From a virus, in IMG/VR virus record IMGVR_UViG_3300009601_000004, positions 1 through 64,000 of that record: 64,000 bases of DNA; one strand, given 5' to 3'. The notes under the pieces were generated by a model. It made no database searches. It was given only the letters and a program-made list of their open reading frames with translations, and was not told the origin of the DNA. This document shows, piece after piece, positions 48,779-57,009 of the stretch (position 1 is its first letter; each line of letters starts with the position of its first letter). A program made the translations under genes and the position numbers.

Positions 48779-50241
48779 TCGTAGGCCAGGGCGGCGGCTA
48801 TGGCACTTCCGTCGTGCTCTTGGCGGTCTTGCCCGGTGTCAGCTGCCAGCGCCGGCTCGGGTGCCACGGCTTGTGGTACAGGTGGCACGATCTGACCGTT
48901 CACGACGCCGACGACGCGGGGAGCGGCTGGGGGGACCAAGTCGCGCCTTGGCGTGATCAGCACAGTGTCCCCGAATTGTTCGCGCTTGATTTTGGCCTCA
49001 CATGCGTCGGCCTCTTCGATCGATGTGCTGTAGTGGTCGTGGGCGAGCCCTGGGACCTTTCGTACAAAGATGGCTTCCGACTGTGCCAAGTGGTCGAGAA
49101 TTTCCCGCGTGTGACGGAGCGACATCGCAGGGCGGCAGCGCCTCAGCACTTCGGGGAACGACCGAAGGCCCCCTTGTACGGCTTCGAGCACGGCGCGGCG
49201 TTCGCGGCCGTAACGGTCGGTGTCAATCGCGTTGAGTGTGGAGACCACGCTTGCCAAGTGTAGGTCGGCGAACGTCGTACCCCAGCCCATCGAGCGGTCG
49301 TCTATGTACCAAGGGCGGCCGTTGCTTTTGCTGGCGTTGCCGATGTCCGAGCTGATGGTCACCGCAGCTTTGAGCGCTACCGACATGGCACGAGCGTAGG
49401 TAGGACGGGTCCACTGGTCTCGGCTACCGGCGCCCATCGCTTCGAGGTTGCGGGCCCACGCCTCTACACGAGCCCTCGCCTTGTCGGTGAAGCCAAGGCA
49501 AGGGCCTACACGGTGGTCTAGTTTGCGCCGTAGTGCCTCTACAAGTGTGACCCGTGTGGGTTCATCCCAGGGGGGCAGGAAGGCCAGACGCGAGCGTTTA
49601 GCGTGGACTAGAATCCATCGAGACATGCCGCCGTCTGTCCAGTCGTGGATGCCCGTGTGCTTTTCAAGAACACCCAACGCGACGCAGGCGAGCAGAGAGA
49701 CGCGAGGCCGCTCGATGGTGATGACAGCGCCTTTGCTGCGCTTCTCAATGACGTTGCCGTCCCAGGTGCTAAGCAGCCCCTCACGCATGGAGGCCTTGTA
49801 GGAACCGGCAGTCGTGCCCGCCAAGAACTTCGCCCACTCCCCGTAAAACATGAACAGCTGCGGGCGCTCCCCTAGATCCTCCAGGAACTTTGCCTCCGAC
49901 TCGTAGCCGCCGACACTGCACAGGTCAGGCTCTACGTCGCGCAGCATCTTGTGCGCCAGGCTACCCGCCGTCGTCTTCCGGCTATCCCCAGCCTCTCCGA
50001 CCAACATGCACCAGATTGTGCAAGACATCCCACCGTAGACCGGAATCAGCACGTCTGGGTCGACGGTCGCCGACAACATAGCGAGCGCTGACGCCAGATG
50101 GAAAGCGACGGGTGCGTCTGTGACAGCGGAGGCCCAAGTAACGTACTTCTCTAAGAAGCCGCCTTTGGGCACCGCTTTGCGTGCGATGTTGTCAGGGACC
50201 AACCGTGTGCCTTCGTTGTGAGTTTCGCCGTGGACTGCCAA
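48775..50241 (-). CDS. DUF3987-type P-loop replication protein
   Basis: 488 residues, apparently starting at TTG 50241 (MAVHGETHNEGTRLVPDN); no better start is close. The segment FHLASALAMLSATVDPDV and P-loop LVGEAGDSRKTTAGS followed by GYESEAKFLEDLGERPQ and FMFYGEWAKFLA match DUF3987 proteins, which look like DnaB/primase-helicase ATPases. C-terminal part helical with winged-helix character (RHTREILDHLAQSEAIFVRK). Likely replicative helicase/primase partner. Confidence 0.75.
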   Translation of the reverse strand: MAVHGETHNEGTRLVPDNIARKAVPKGGFLEKYVTWASAVTDAPVAFHLASALAMLSATVDPDVLIPVYGGMSCTIWCMLVGEAGDSRKTTAGSLAHKMLRDVEPDLCSVGGYESEAKFLEDLGERPQLFMFYGEWAKFLAGTTAGSYKASMREGLLSTWDGNVIEKRSKGAVITIERPRVSLLACVALGVLEKHTGIHDWTDGGMSRWILVHAKRSRLAFLPPWDEPTRVTLVEALRRKLDHRVGPCLGFTDKARARVEAWARNLEAMGAGSRDQWTRPTYARAMSVALKAAVTISSDIGNASKSNGRPWYIDDRSMGWGTTFADLHLASVVSTLNAIDTDRYGRERRAVLEAVQGGLRSFPEVLRRCRPAMSLRHTREILDHLAQSEAIFVRKVPGLAHDHYSTSIEEADACEAKIKREQFGDTVLITPRRDLVPPAAPRVVGVVNGQIVPPVPQAVAPEPALAADTGQDRQEHDGSAIAAALAYE

Positions 50242-50273
50242 GCTACCGGGGGGATCGACTCAACGCAAGGGAC

Positions 50274-50302
50274 TAGCACCATCACGATCGTGTCGGTATA
50301 GT
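50274..50302 (+). promoter_or_regulatory. Promoter with CACGATCGTG operator in the spacer
   Basis: Plus strand: TAGCAC (50274-50279), 17 bases containing CACGATCGTG (50283-50292), TATAGT (50297-50302). Downstream CCCGCCGCTAACGCGGG (50310-50326) resembles the CCGC..GCGG element. The palindrome lies between the divergent starts 50241 and 50340, so it can act on both. Confidence 0.65.
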
Positions 50303-50339
50303 GCGCTACCCGCCGCTAACGCGGGGAAAGGAGATCTGC

Positions 50340-50720
50340 ATGGCGATACTCATTCCGGCCAACGGGCTTTGGACCCACACCAAGACGGGGCGCATTTACC
50401 GCGTCCTAGAGTGCAAGGCGCTCTACCAGTCTAGCGTTGCCGAAGCACTCGATGGCACAACGTCAGTGAGGTACCGCATGGCGCGACTCGATGAGCTGCT
50501 GTTGTGCTTCCCCCCCACTGGGTGGCCCACCGCCATCCGACCCGACGCCGTTGGTGTTGAAGGCCTCGACTTGGAATTTGACCGGCAGATAGATGAGTTC
50601 GTGGAAAAGTTTGCGCCCATGACTACCGCCGATCTAGCGCGCGTCATCTTAGCGGCTGGGACGCCCAGCGAGGGTCCAGAGAACCCACCAGACTTGGTAG
50701 GTGAGGAGAGCATCGGGTAG
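50340..50720 (+). CDS. Unknown protein (126 residues)
   Basis: ATG with AAGGAG at ideal spacing. Beta-rich start (LIPANGLWTHTKTGRIYRVL), helical end (APMTTADLARVILAAG). It overlaps the exonuclease gene tail to tail by 72 bases. Divergent from the DUF3987 gene across the operator, so a candidate regulator; no DNA-binding motif is seen. Confidence 0.65.
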   Translation: MAILIPANGLWTHTKTGRIYRVLECKALYQSSVAEALDGTTSVRYRMARLDELLLCFPPTGWPTAIRPDAVGVEGLDLEFDRQIDEFVEKFAPMTTADLARVILAAGTPSEGPENPPDLVGEESIG

Positions 50721-51347
50721 CGCCCGATGGAGCTGCGTACCGCCGTCCTGCAGGATGCCGAGACGCTTGCACAACACTTCGAGCTTGAACACCTTGGAGC
50801 CTGTTGGATGCGCGTCTCGCGCCATCTGGTACAGACAGTCCTCTGCCCATGGCACTTGGAAGTTTTCGACGTGTTGGAACGTCTTTTTGACCATGCGCTG
50901 GTCAAAAGACTTGTTGTAGGCGGCGACCGTCACGCCAGGTGGCCAGACGCCGCTCCACATACAGAAGTTGTACCAGGCTTCCCAGGGTGTGGGAGCGTGC
51001 CGTAGGTCTGTCAGCTCGATGTCGTTGCATTTGAACGCGTGGCGGCTACCCAAAGGTGCCACCTCTCCAGGGGGCGGCCACTGCACAAGGCTGTCAAATG
51101 TGGAGAGGATGGAGCCGTCTACGTCTACGGCGACCGCGCCCAGCTCGACAACCTCTGCCCATTCATTGTGGGGAAGTCCGCTTGTCTCGGTGTCCAAGAT
51201 GACAAAGGGGGGTAGCGGCATCTTGAGGCCGCGAAGGTCGTGTAGCAAGCCCACAGCCGTGGGGTTGTCTGGTATTTCAGGCAGTGTGACATACTGCACA
51301 CCTTTGGCTACCGGCGGCTGTCCTGCTAAATCACTGTGCTCAACCAT
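50649..51347 (-). CDS. DnaQ-like 3'-5' exonuclease (DEDDh)
   Basis: 232 residues from ATG 51347 (MVEHSDLAGQPP), AGGAG five bases upstream. FVILDTETSGLPHNEW (Asp, Glu), GVTVAAYNKSFDQRMV (Asp) and LHRALPDALLTYQV (His and Asp) form the DEDDh set. It could proofread or degrade single strands. Overlaps the convergent gene by 72 bases. Confidence 0.85.
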   Translation of the reverse strand: MVEHSDLAGQPPVAKGVQYVTLPEIPDNPTAVGLLHDLRGLKMPLPPFVILDTETSGLPHNEWAEVVELGAVAVDVDGSILSTFDSLVQWPPPGEVAPLGSRHAFKCNDIELTDLRHAPTPWEAWYNFCMWSGVWPPGVTVAAYNKSFDQRMVKKTFQHVENFQVPWAEDCLYQMARDAHPTGSKVFKLEVLCKRLGILQDGGTQLHRALPDALLTYQVWWVLWTLAGRPSR

Positions 51348-51387
51348 GTGCTCTCCTACCCTAGACAAGCACCCTACCACGTCCAGA

Positions 51388-51396
51388 CGCTAGACT
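51388..51396 (+). promoter_or_regulatory. Late-type promoter motif CGCTAGACT
   Basis: CGCTAGACT 20 bases before the ATG at 51417, identical to the minus-strand copies at 1186 and 6585; AGGAGG follows. No good -35. Confidence 0.45.
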
Positions 51397-51416
51397 GTAC
51401 GCAGGAGGTACCTTCA

Positions 51417-51869
51417 ATGGACCCAGTAGCAACCGATTCCAGTGCGCCGTATGTGACCACCGACACCGACATCGACACCGACACCGACAGTGGCACTGCT
51501 GGCGTGTCGGTCGTGATTGACCCCATACTACCGCCGGGTGCCTTTGACCCTACCGACCCGATGTTCACGGCTGTGGCGGTCATCGTCGCCATTACGGTCA
51601 CCGCCGCTGCCCGCAAGCTCAGCAAGGTTAAACCGGCACTGGCCTCGCTGATGTCTGCCATCACGCCACCGTTTGCGATACTGCTCGCCGTGTTTGCGCG
51701 GGCGGCTGCAGACATTGTCTGGGGTGTGCCCTTCAGCGCTGACGTGCTGGGGCAGGGCCTTTTTGCTGGGGTGGGCGCTGTCACTGGCCACACGTCGTGG
51801 TTGAGCTTTACCAAGCACTTCCCGGCCTTCATCTCACTGCTGTTCCGCAAGACGTCAGCCGATGAGTGA
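51417..51869 (+). CDS. Holin-like membrane protein
   Basis: 150 residues, ATG with AGGAGG. Acidic TD-repeat N-terminus (VTTDTDIDTDTDSGT), then three hydrophobic segments around residues 50-65 (FTAVAVIVAITVTAAARK), 80-100 (SAITPPFAILLAVFARAA) and 110-135 (LGQGLFAGVGAVTGHTSWLSF). Length and layout fit three-helix phage holins, although no endolysin was recognised nearby. Confidence 0.6.
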   Translation: MDPVATDSSAPYVTTDTDIDTDTDSGTAGVSVVIDPILPPGAFDPTDPMFTAVAVIVAITVTAAARKLSKVKPALASLMSAITPPFAILLAVFARAAADIVWGVPFSADVLGQGLFAGVGAVTGHTSWLSFTKHFPAFISLLFRKTSADE

Positions 51870-52533
51870 CCCTTTCGACGAGTACACCGAGTTCCTTGAC
51901 AGGCTCCCTCGGATGCCGACGAACCCTAGCCCAGCGGAACAAAGCCACTTTATGGCGGAAATGTGGCGGTCGGCGTCAGCTAACTCCATGGTGCTGGCTC
52001 GTGTCGTGCGTGAAAACACGCAGGCACACAAAGACGGTAGCTCGCTGTACCGTGAGCTACTGGAGGAGCGGCGGGAAGCTCTGCGGCGCCAGGCGGGCCG
52101 TACGGATCACAGCCAGGTCGCCGCCGACCTTTTGTCTGTAGGGCCCCCACCAGCACCGCCGATGAGCGCGCCGTTGTCCGTGCCCGTCCTGCCGTCTCTG
52201 ATGACCCAGCCAGCCCCGCTACCAGCCCCAGCTGTAGAGATTGTGGCCCCAGCGGCCAGCGCACCGGCAGGGCCGGTAGCCGTCGCCAAACACTGGTTAG
52301 ACCGACTAAGAGAACTGCCTCTACCCATTCAGCTTACCTCGCTTGTCCTGGGTCTTGGCTTCTTGGGCATCATCGTAGGATTCTTTCGTTTGGACATGCA
52401 GTACAAGGAAGCATCCATCCGAAGCAATTCCGCAGGTGCCACGGAATTGGTTTCACCTGTTGCGCCTGTTGCGCCTGTTGAAACATCGGAGATGTCGACG
52501 CGCGACGGAACTGGATCCACCAACCTAGACTAG
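51862..52533 (+). CDS. Protein with single membrane helix (spanin/lysis- or virion-associated?)
   Basis: 223 residues, ATGA overlap with the holin-like gene. Residues 1-85 helical, 90-150 Pro/Ala-rich, 160-185 a transmembrane helix (LTSLVLGLGFLGIIVGFF), then a Ser/Thr tail with a VAPVAPVE repeat. Coupling to the holin-like gene suggests a lysis-related role; not proven. Confidence 0.6.
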   Translation: MSDPFDEYTEFLDRLPRMPTNPSPAEQSHFMAEMWRSASANSMVLARVVRENTQAHKDGSSLYRELLEERREALRRQAGRTDHSQVAADLLSVGPPPAPPMSAPLSVPVLPSLMTQPAPLPAPAVEIVAPAASAPAGPVAVAKHWLDRLRELPLPIQLTSLVLGLGFLGIIVGFFRLDMQYKEASIRSNSAGATELVSPVAPVAPVETSEMSTRDGTGSTNLD

Positions 52534-52760
52534 ACAGTTTCCTAGTTTGATGCTGGACAGTTGCCGTTGAGTCCCTGCTTTTGTGTATCACGCCACCCGT
52601 AGGGACACGCCTATTATCGGCTGAAAACCAAGGTTAAACCTTGGTTATTAGCTAAAAACCATAATACTTGCTTATCGTCGGTGTGTAGTGTTAGGCTTTG
52701 CCTCGTGAGTCCCTGGGAAGAGACTTCACGTAGGCGAAACACACCAAGAAAGGCGAGAAC
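52534..52760 (+). promoter_or_regulatory. Regulatory gap with AACCAAGGTT palindrome and promoter
   Basis: 227 bases without a gene. AACCAAGGTT-A-AACCTTGGTT (52626-52646) is a perfect 21-base palindrome. Then TTGCTT (52668-52673), 18 bases, TAGGCT (52692-52697). GAGTCCCTG occurs twice (52569-52577 and 52706-52714). AT-rich compared with surroundings. Heads the 52761 unit; could also be a recombination site. Confidence 0.5.
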
Positions 52761-53801
52761 ATGGCGAAAGGGGTAGACCCTGACCTTCGGTCAGTGGACA
52801 AGAGTAGTGAAGAGAACACCGAAGGTGAGACCTCACCTGCTGCGAAGTACACCGAAGCTCTCAATGCGGGCGACGACCCACATCAGGACTTCGTCCTAGT
52901 GCCCAAGGCCACTCGGTCTAAGGGTATTGACTGGTGGAAGGAGTTGGGTCTTGTCGAAGACGGTCCACAAGCCTCGGATGACCGCTTCTTTGCCCCTCGG
53001 GCGCTGACAGGGCGCTACAGCAGCAGCGAGCCAGAGATGCAGCGTATGCCCCCAAAGGTGGGAAGCCGTCGCCATCTGCGTGAGCAGGACGCGTACGAAG
53101 CTCGCTTCAAGGCAGGGGAAGACTTCGTCGTAGCCGACGACGACCTCGCCAAGCTAGAGATGCGCATTGCAGCGACAACCCCGCTCGACCTCTTCAACAT
53201 TCTGCGGAAGGGTGTCGGCCTCAGCACGGTGGAGCGCAGCCGAGCGCTAAACCGCCGCCTTGGGGCTGTGGAACGCGGTACCGAGATGCACCGCCGCATC
53301 GCAGCCGGTGAAGACCCCACGGGTGTCGTTGCTGCCTTGGACGAAGCACGGAAGAGTGGTCAGTTCGTGGTCCTCGACGACTTTAGCCTGATGGTCCCAC
53401 CGCCGACACCCGAGCAACGCACAGTGGTCAATGACCTCTTGGCCCTTGTGAGCGCTGCTATTGCCCCCACTGACCTTGAGCCCTTCCCCGACGACGCCGA
53501 CAACTGGAAGCAGGGCCTTCCCACAGGCGAGGACACGGTTGTCGGCATTGACAACGGCAGCTCTAGTCACCAGATCATCACCCCTGCGCCCGTCGGCATC
53601 CAGTGTGGCAGCTGTGATGTCGCTTGGTACGCCGACTCGAACGGCATGGTGACCATGCAGGTGTCCCGTGGTGTCGCTCGCGTGATCACAGATGAGACCG
53701 TCCAAATCGCCCCTGCTGTGCTGCCCTACAACTGTGCTTGCCCTCATTGTGGCAGTGGCGCGCTCAACCCTGTGAAGACACTACCGGAGACCTCCCCATG
53801 A
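52761..53801 (+). CDS. Stand-alone protein carrying a family A polymerase motif-A segment, with C-terminal zinc ribbon
   Basis: 346 residues. Residues 80-145 contain APRALTGRYSSSEPEMQRMP and, about 35 residues on, FVVADDDLAKLEMRIAATTP. These align with TGRYSSSGPNVQNLP and GADMDQLELRIAA of the polymerase at 38363: the Arg, the Asp (ADDDLAKLEMR), Glu and Arg of motif A are kept, Gln becomes Lys. Motifs B and C and the exonuclease are absent. Residues 275-345 have CGSC and CPHCGSG, a zinc ribbon. Function unknown; perhaps a polymerase-derived DNA- or primer-binding module or an interaction mimic. Head of its unit. Confidence 0.75.
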   Translation: MAKGVDPDLRSVDKSSEENTEGETSPAAKYTEALNAGDDPHQDFVLVPKATRSKGIDWWKELGLVEDGPQASDDRFFAPRALTGRYSSSEPEMQRMPPKVGSRRHLREQDAYEARFKAGEDFVVADDDLAKLEMRIAATTPLDLFNILRKGVGLSTVERSRALNRRLGAVERGTEMHRRIAAGEDPTGVVAALDEARKSGQFVVLDDFSLMVPPPTPEQRTVVNDLLALVSAAIAPTDLEPFPDDADNWKQGLPTGEDTVVGIDNGSSSHQIITPAPVGIQCGSCDVAWYADSNGMVTMQVSRGVARVITDETVQIAPAVLPYNCACPHCGSGALNPVKTLPETSP

Positions 53802-54142
53802 GTAAGCGCATATTCCACGTCACTGCCCACGCCTACGCGGACACCGGTGGCTCTGACATCGAAGCCGATAGCGCTGATGCTGCCATGGAAATTTACGTTG
53901 AAATGGACGAAGCGTCACCGTCGGTCTGTCACCAGTGCTCAGAGGGTGTGCAGTTTGGCGACTTTTTCATGCACACCGTGCAGGAAGGTGGCAAGGAAGT
54001 GTACAACGACCTTCCTTCTGCTGGGGAACGTCGCGAGATTGTGGCGCTGTTGGGCGCTATTGAGGCGTCGGTTAGCGTAAATGGTACCTTAGAGCCGGCT
54101 GACATTGCGCTGCGTCTGCGGGGTATCCTCCATGGAGCGTAG
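53798..54142 (+). CDS. Small acidic protein (114 residues)
   Basis: ATG overlapping the previous stop. Opens SKRIFHVTAHAYADTGGSDI, a beta/alpha pattern like small phage proteins; VCHQCSEG could be part of a zinc site. No family. Confidence 0.6.
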   Translation: MSKRIFHVTAHAYADTGGSDIEADSADAAMEIYVEMDEASPSVCHQCSEGVQFGDFFMHTVQEGGKEVYNDLPSAGERREIVALLGAIEASVSVNGTLEPADIALRLRGILHGA

Positions 54143-55412
54143 TCGACAGCAGCAACGCCTGTTCATCACGGTGGGCAGTAACCACCTTGAGGACTTCATC
54201 GACAAGGTCGCAGCGGAGGCGGAGACGCTGCGCACATCACACGGCAAGGGTGCGGTTGCGTTGGTGTTCAACACTTTCGACACGCGCCGTGCCGTGTCCT
54301 GGGAACTGGGTGCAAGCCTACGCGATTACCTCCTGTACGCCGTGGACACGTTCATACTGCGCGATCAGGCAGAGGAGCCGGCCATTGCTGCGGTGCTCGT
54401 TGTGGGCCCTCCTACGTACGCGCGTTTGATGAAGGTGGACAGCCGGTTCACACAGGGGGCCAACCCCATGCGCGCACAGGTCACCTACATTGCTACGGCT
54501 CCTGACATGGAGGAGCTGCGCCGGAACCTAGCGTCGATCGACACAGCACTCAGTGAGGCAGCGGCCAACGCCGACAGGACCGCTAGTGCACTGCAGGTGT
54601 CGGAACGTCAGGCCGCCCTTGCTCTGCAGCACGAACAGGACCGCAAGGAAGCCGTAGAGCGCACAAAGCAGAGCTTGCGTGACTTAGGGGGCCAGTTCAG
54701 CATCGAGACCGTGGGCATGGATGACGTCCGAGACCCTACCAAAAATGCGGGTGCCGCTTCCGAGCTGTCACGCCTAGAGCTGACCCGACACATGGCGCTT
54801 GACGACGTGAACCACCGTGCGCAGATAGGCGCACTCGAAGACCTGCTAAACGAGATTGCGCGGGACTTGGGTACGAAGCCTGGAGACTTCCAAGCGCTGC
54901 GCTCTGCTATCCTCCAAACCCGCCTGGGGCGCAACGCACCTGAGTTGTGGGCTGCGTGGATGACAGGCACCGTAGATTTGATGGGGATGCAAGCACTACC
55001 CCGTGTCGGCCACATGGCACCCATCCACCACGCCGTGCGCGCCATGATGCAAGCGCATCAATCAGACTCGACAGACCGCAAAGTCACGCTCAAGGAGCAA
55101 GCCGTCTTAGAGGCTGCGGCACCTACCCTTGCGCTGATGGAGACGGCTACAGGCAACCTGCGTAAGCTGTTCAGTGAAGCGGCTGAACGTGCCGAAGAAC
55201 GCCGCCAGCAGGCCGCTGCGGGCACCGACACACCACAGGCCGTGGTCCAGGGTCTCGACGACTTGCTCGTCCGTGTGAAGGCCCTCGGTGTCCGCGACGA
55301 CATGACCGAAGGTGAGCAAAACGCCATGAACATCGTGGCATCTCATCTAAGCACGCTTCAGCGCACCGCTGAAGCTCTACTTCCCCCCATCAACATCCCG
55401 GCGGCTACATGA
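54132..55412 (+). CDS. Unknown protein with central coiled coil (426 residues)
   Basis: ATG 54132 inside the previous gene's end. Residues 1-120 alpha/beta (LFITVGSNHLEDFIDKVA ... AVLVVGPPTYARLM), 125-195 coiled coil (LRRNLASIDTALSEAAANAD), then helical to the end, with several R/E/Q-rich segments. No family. In a unit with an AAA ATPase and UvrD. Confidence 0.6.
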   Translation: MERSRQQQRLFITVGSNHLEDFIDKVAAEAETLRTSHGKGAVALVFNTFDTRRAVSWELGASLRDYLLYAVDTFILRDQAEEPAIAAVLVVGPPTYARLMKVDSRFTQGANPMRAQVTYIATAPDMEELRRNLASIDTALSEAAANADRTASALQVSERQAALALQHEQDRKEAVERTKQSLRDLGGQFSIETVGMDDVRDPTKNAGAASELSRLELTRHMALDDVNHRAQIGALEDLLNEIARDLGTKPGDFQALRSAILQTRLGRNAPELWAAWMTGTVDLMGMQALPRVGHMAPIHHAVRAMMQAHQSDSTDRKVTLKEQAVLEAAAPTLALMETATGNLRKLFSEAAERAEERRQQAAAGTDTPQAVVQGLDDLLVRVKALGVRDDMTEGEQNAMNIVASHLSTLQRTAEALLPPINIPAAT

Positions 55413-55780
55413 ACTACGACCACAGTCTGCACAAGTGCAACGAAGAGACCTGCCAAGTCTGCCGGGGTGGCCTCGCCTTCTGTGAGGTCTGTAGCGGCGG
55501 GGAAGGGAGTCTCCCAACGTCGTGCCCTGGCCGTACTATGACAAGTGAAGAGGGTGACGAGGTCTACGGGGCACGCCGCGACTGGGCAGTCATCGCAGGC
55601 CACCGTGTGGAGCTTGTACGTGCCCACTACCAAGACCCCTGGCAGGAGGCAGCACGGTCTGTGACGCAGCGTCTTGACCGCCCTAACGCGGCGCCTGTTG
55701 TCGACTCTGCCTCCGATGCGCAGCTAGGGTCATACGCTCGGACCTTCTCCTCCCTTACTGCGCGGACGGACAGAGCATGA
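55409..55780 (+). CDS. Zinc-binding small protein with EGSLPTxCPG motif
   Basis: 123 residues, ATG overlapping the previous stop. CNEETCQVCRGG, then FCEVCSGGEGSLPTSCPG: a Cys-rich motif common in small phage proteins, which often carry VCxGxEGSLPTxCPG. Likely zinc-stabilised. The rest is helical. Function unknown. Confidence 0.7.
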   Translation: MNYDHSLHKCNEETCQVCRGGLAFCEVCSGGEGSLPTSCPGRTMTSEEGDEVYGARRDWAVIAGHRVELVRAHYQDPWQEAARSVTQRLDRPNAAPVVDSASDAQLGSYARTFSSLTARTDRA

Positions 55781-57009
55781 ACCCGCTCAAGCAACTAGCA
55801 GCTCGTGGGGCCATCTACGCTCAGCGCTACACGGGAAGTGCGGGCCAGATTGCACGCCGCACCAGTGACATCGTCGAGACGTGGTTTCACGCGCAAGAGG
55901 GTCCAGCCATCCTGCGGGGAGTGGCCGCCGTGTCCATCCTGAGCCAGCTGGCCGACCTTGTCCACACCATGTGGGACTTTGACCAGCTGATAGTAGCTGC
56001 AGGGTGGGAGCTAGTGCCTATGGGCAAGGATGCGCACACAGCCCTCATCACACGACTACGACCCTTTGCTCTGCGCTCACCGGACATCGAAGACGACGAC
56101 GGGGAAGGCCTAAGCGTCCTCACCTGGGTCGACGAGCACGGGCGGGCCGTTGTGATGGCGACCGAAAACAGGTGGGACGAAAAGTTTGCAGAAGTCGAGC
56201 CCGGTGCTCTTGATGCCCTGATCGGGTTTCATGTGTGGAGCCAGCCTATTTTGGAGGTTGTGCGGACCACCGACGAGGACGGCAGACACACAGTCACGCT
56301 GAACCCCTGCTCTGAGCCTGACCGGACCTTGGTGGGCAACCAGGTCCAGTCTGTGCAACAGGCTTGTGTGGTGTCGGAGGATACGCGGATTGTGGCTGTG
56401 CTGGGCTCGACGGGGTCAGGCAAGACATCCAGCGTCTATCAAGCGCTGTCAGGCCGTCGCGTGCTCTGCAACGTGGGGAACGTGCTGAGCCCGAGTAGCC
56501 TGATGGTGTTGGTACGCACGCTCAAGCCGGACGTGGTGGTTCTAGATGACCTAGAGATGTCAGACGACTTCGACGCCGGTCTAGGGCGGGCACTTGACCA
56601 GCTGCACCAAGAGGTACCGCTGGTCATCATCACCGTGATGCTGGACGAGTTCCTGTCGGTAGAGGAGATGGAAGCTGGGGCAATGTACTGGTCTGGAATG
56701 CGACCGGGCCGCATTGATCAGTTTGTGTTCATCGGCAAGCTCGATGACGGTGACCGCGCGAAGGTGCTCGATCTGTACGGGTGCCCTCCATCGCTGCTCG
56801 CAGAGGCCGTAGCAGGCACAGGCTGCCTTAGTGCTGCGTATCTACGGGAGACGGCCCTACGTCTCAAAGCGGGGGGTGACCTCGCTACGACGCTCCGCGA
56901 CATCCGCCTGCAAGCCCCCATCGAGATGTCCCCGGATGGCCTCGACTCGCAGGGCAAGCATTCGCGCAAATCTGTCACCACACCCGATGAAAACGAGGAC
57001 AGCCCATGA
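55777..57009 (+). CDS. AAA+ ATPase (BCS1-like core)
   Basis: 410 residues. The N-terminal 190 residues contain a helix around AILRGVAAVSILSQLADLV and a domain of its own. Walker A VLGSTGSGKTSS, Walker B DVVVLDDLEMSDD, sensor-like VPLVIITVML, and GMRPGRIDQFVFIGKLD, the RPGRxD element typical of FtsH/BCS1-type AAA+ proteins. C-terminal lid helices. The phage role is unknown: remodelling of protein or nucleic acid. Coupled to UvrD. Confidence 0.8.
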   Translation: MNPLKQLAARGAIYAQRYTGSAGQIARRTSDIVETWFHAQEGPAILRGVAAVSILSQLADLVHTMWDFDQLIVAAGWELVPMGKDAHTALITRLRPFALRSPDIEDDDGEGLSVLTWVDEHGRAVVMATENRWDEKFAEVEPGALDALIGFHVWSQPILEVVRTTDEDGRHTVTLNPCSEPDRTLVGNQVQSVQQACVVSEDTRIVAVLGSTGSGKTSSVYQALSGRRVLCNVGNVLSPSSLMVLVRTLKPDVVVLDDLEMSDDFDAGLGRALDQLHQEVPLVIITVMLDEFLSVEEMEAGAMYWSGMRPGRIDQFVFIGKLDDGDRAKVLDLYGCPPSLLAEAVAGTGCLSAAYLRETALRLKAGGDLATTLRDIRLQAPIEMSPDGLDSQGKHSRKSVTTPDENEDSP

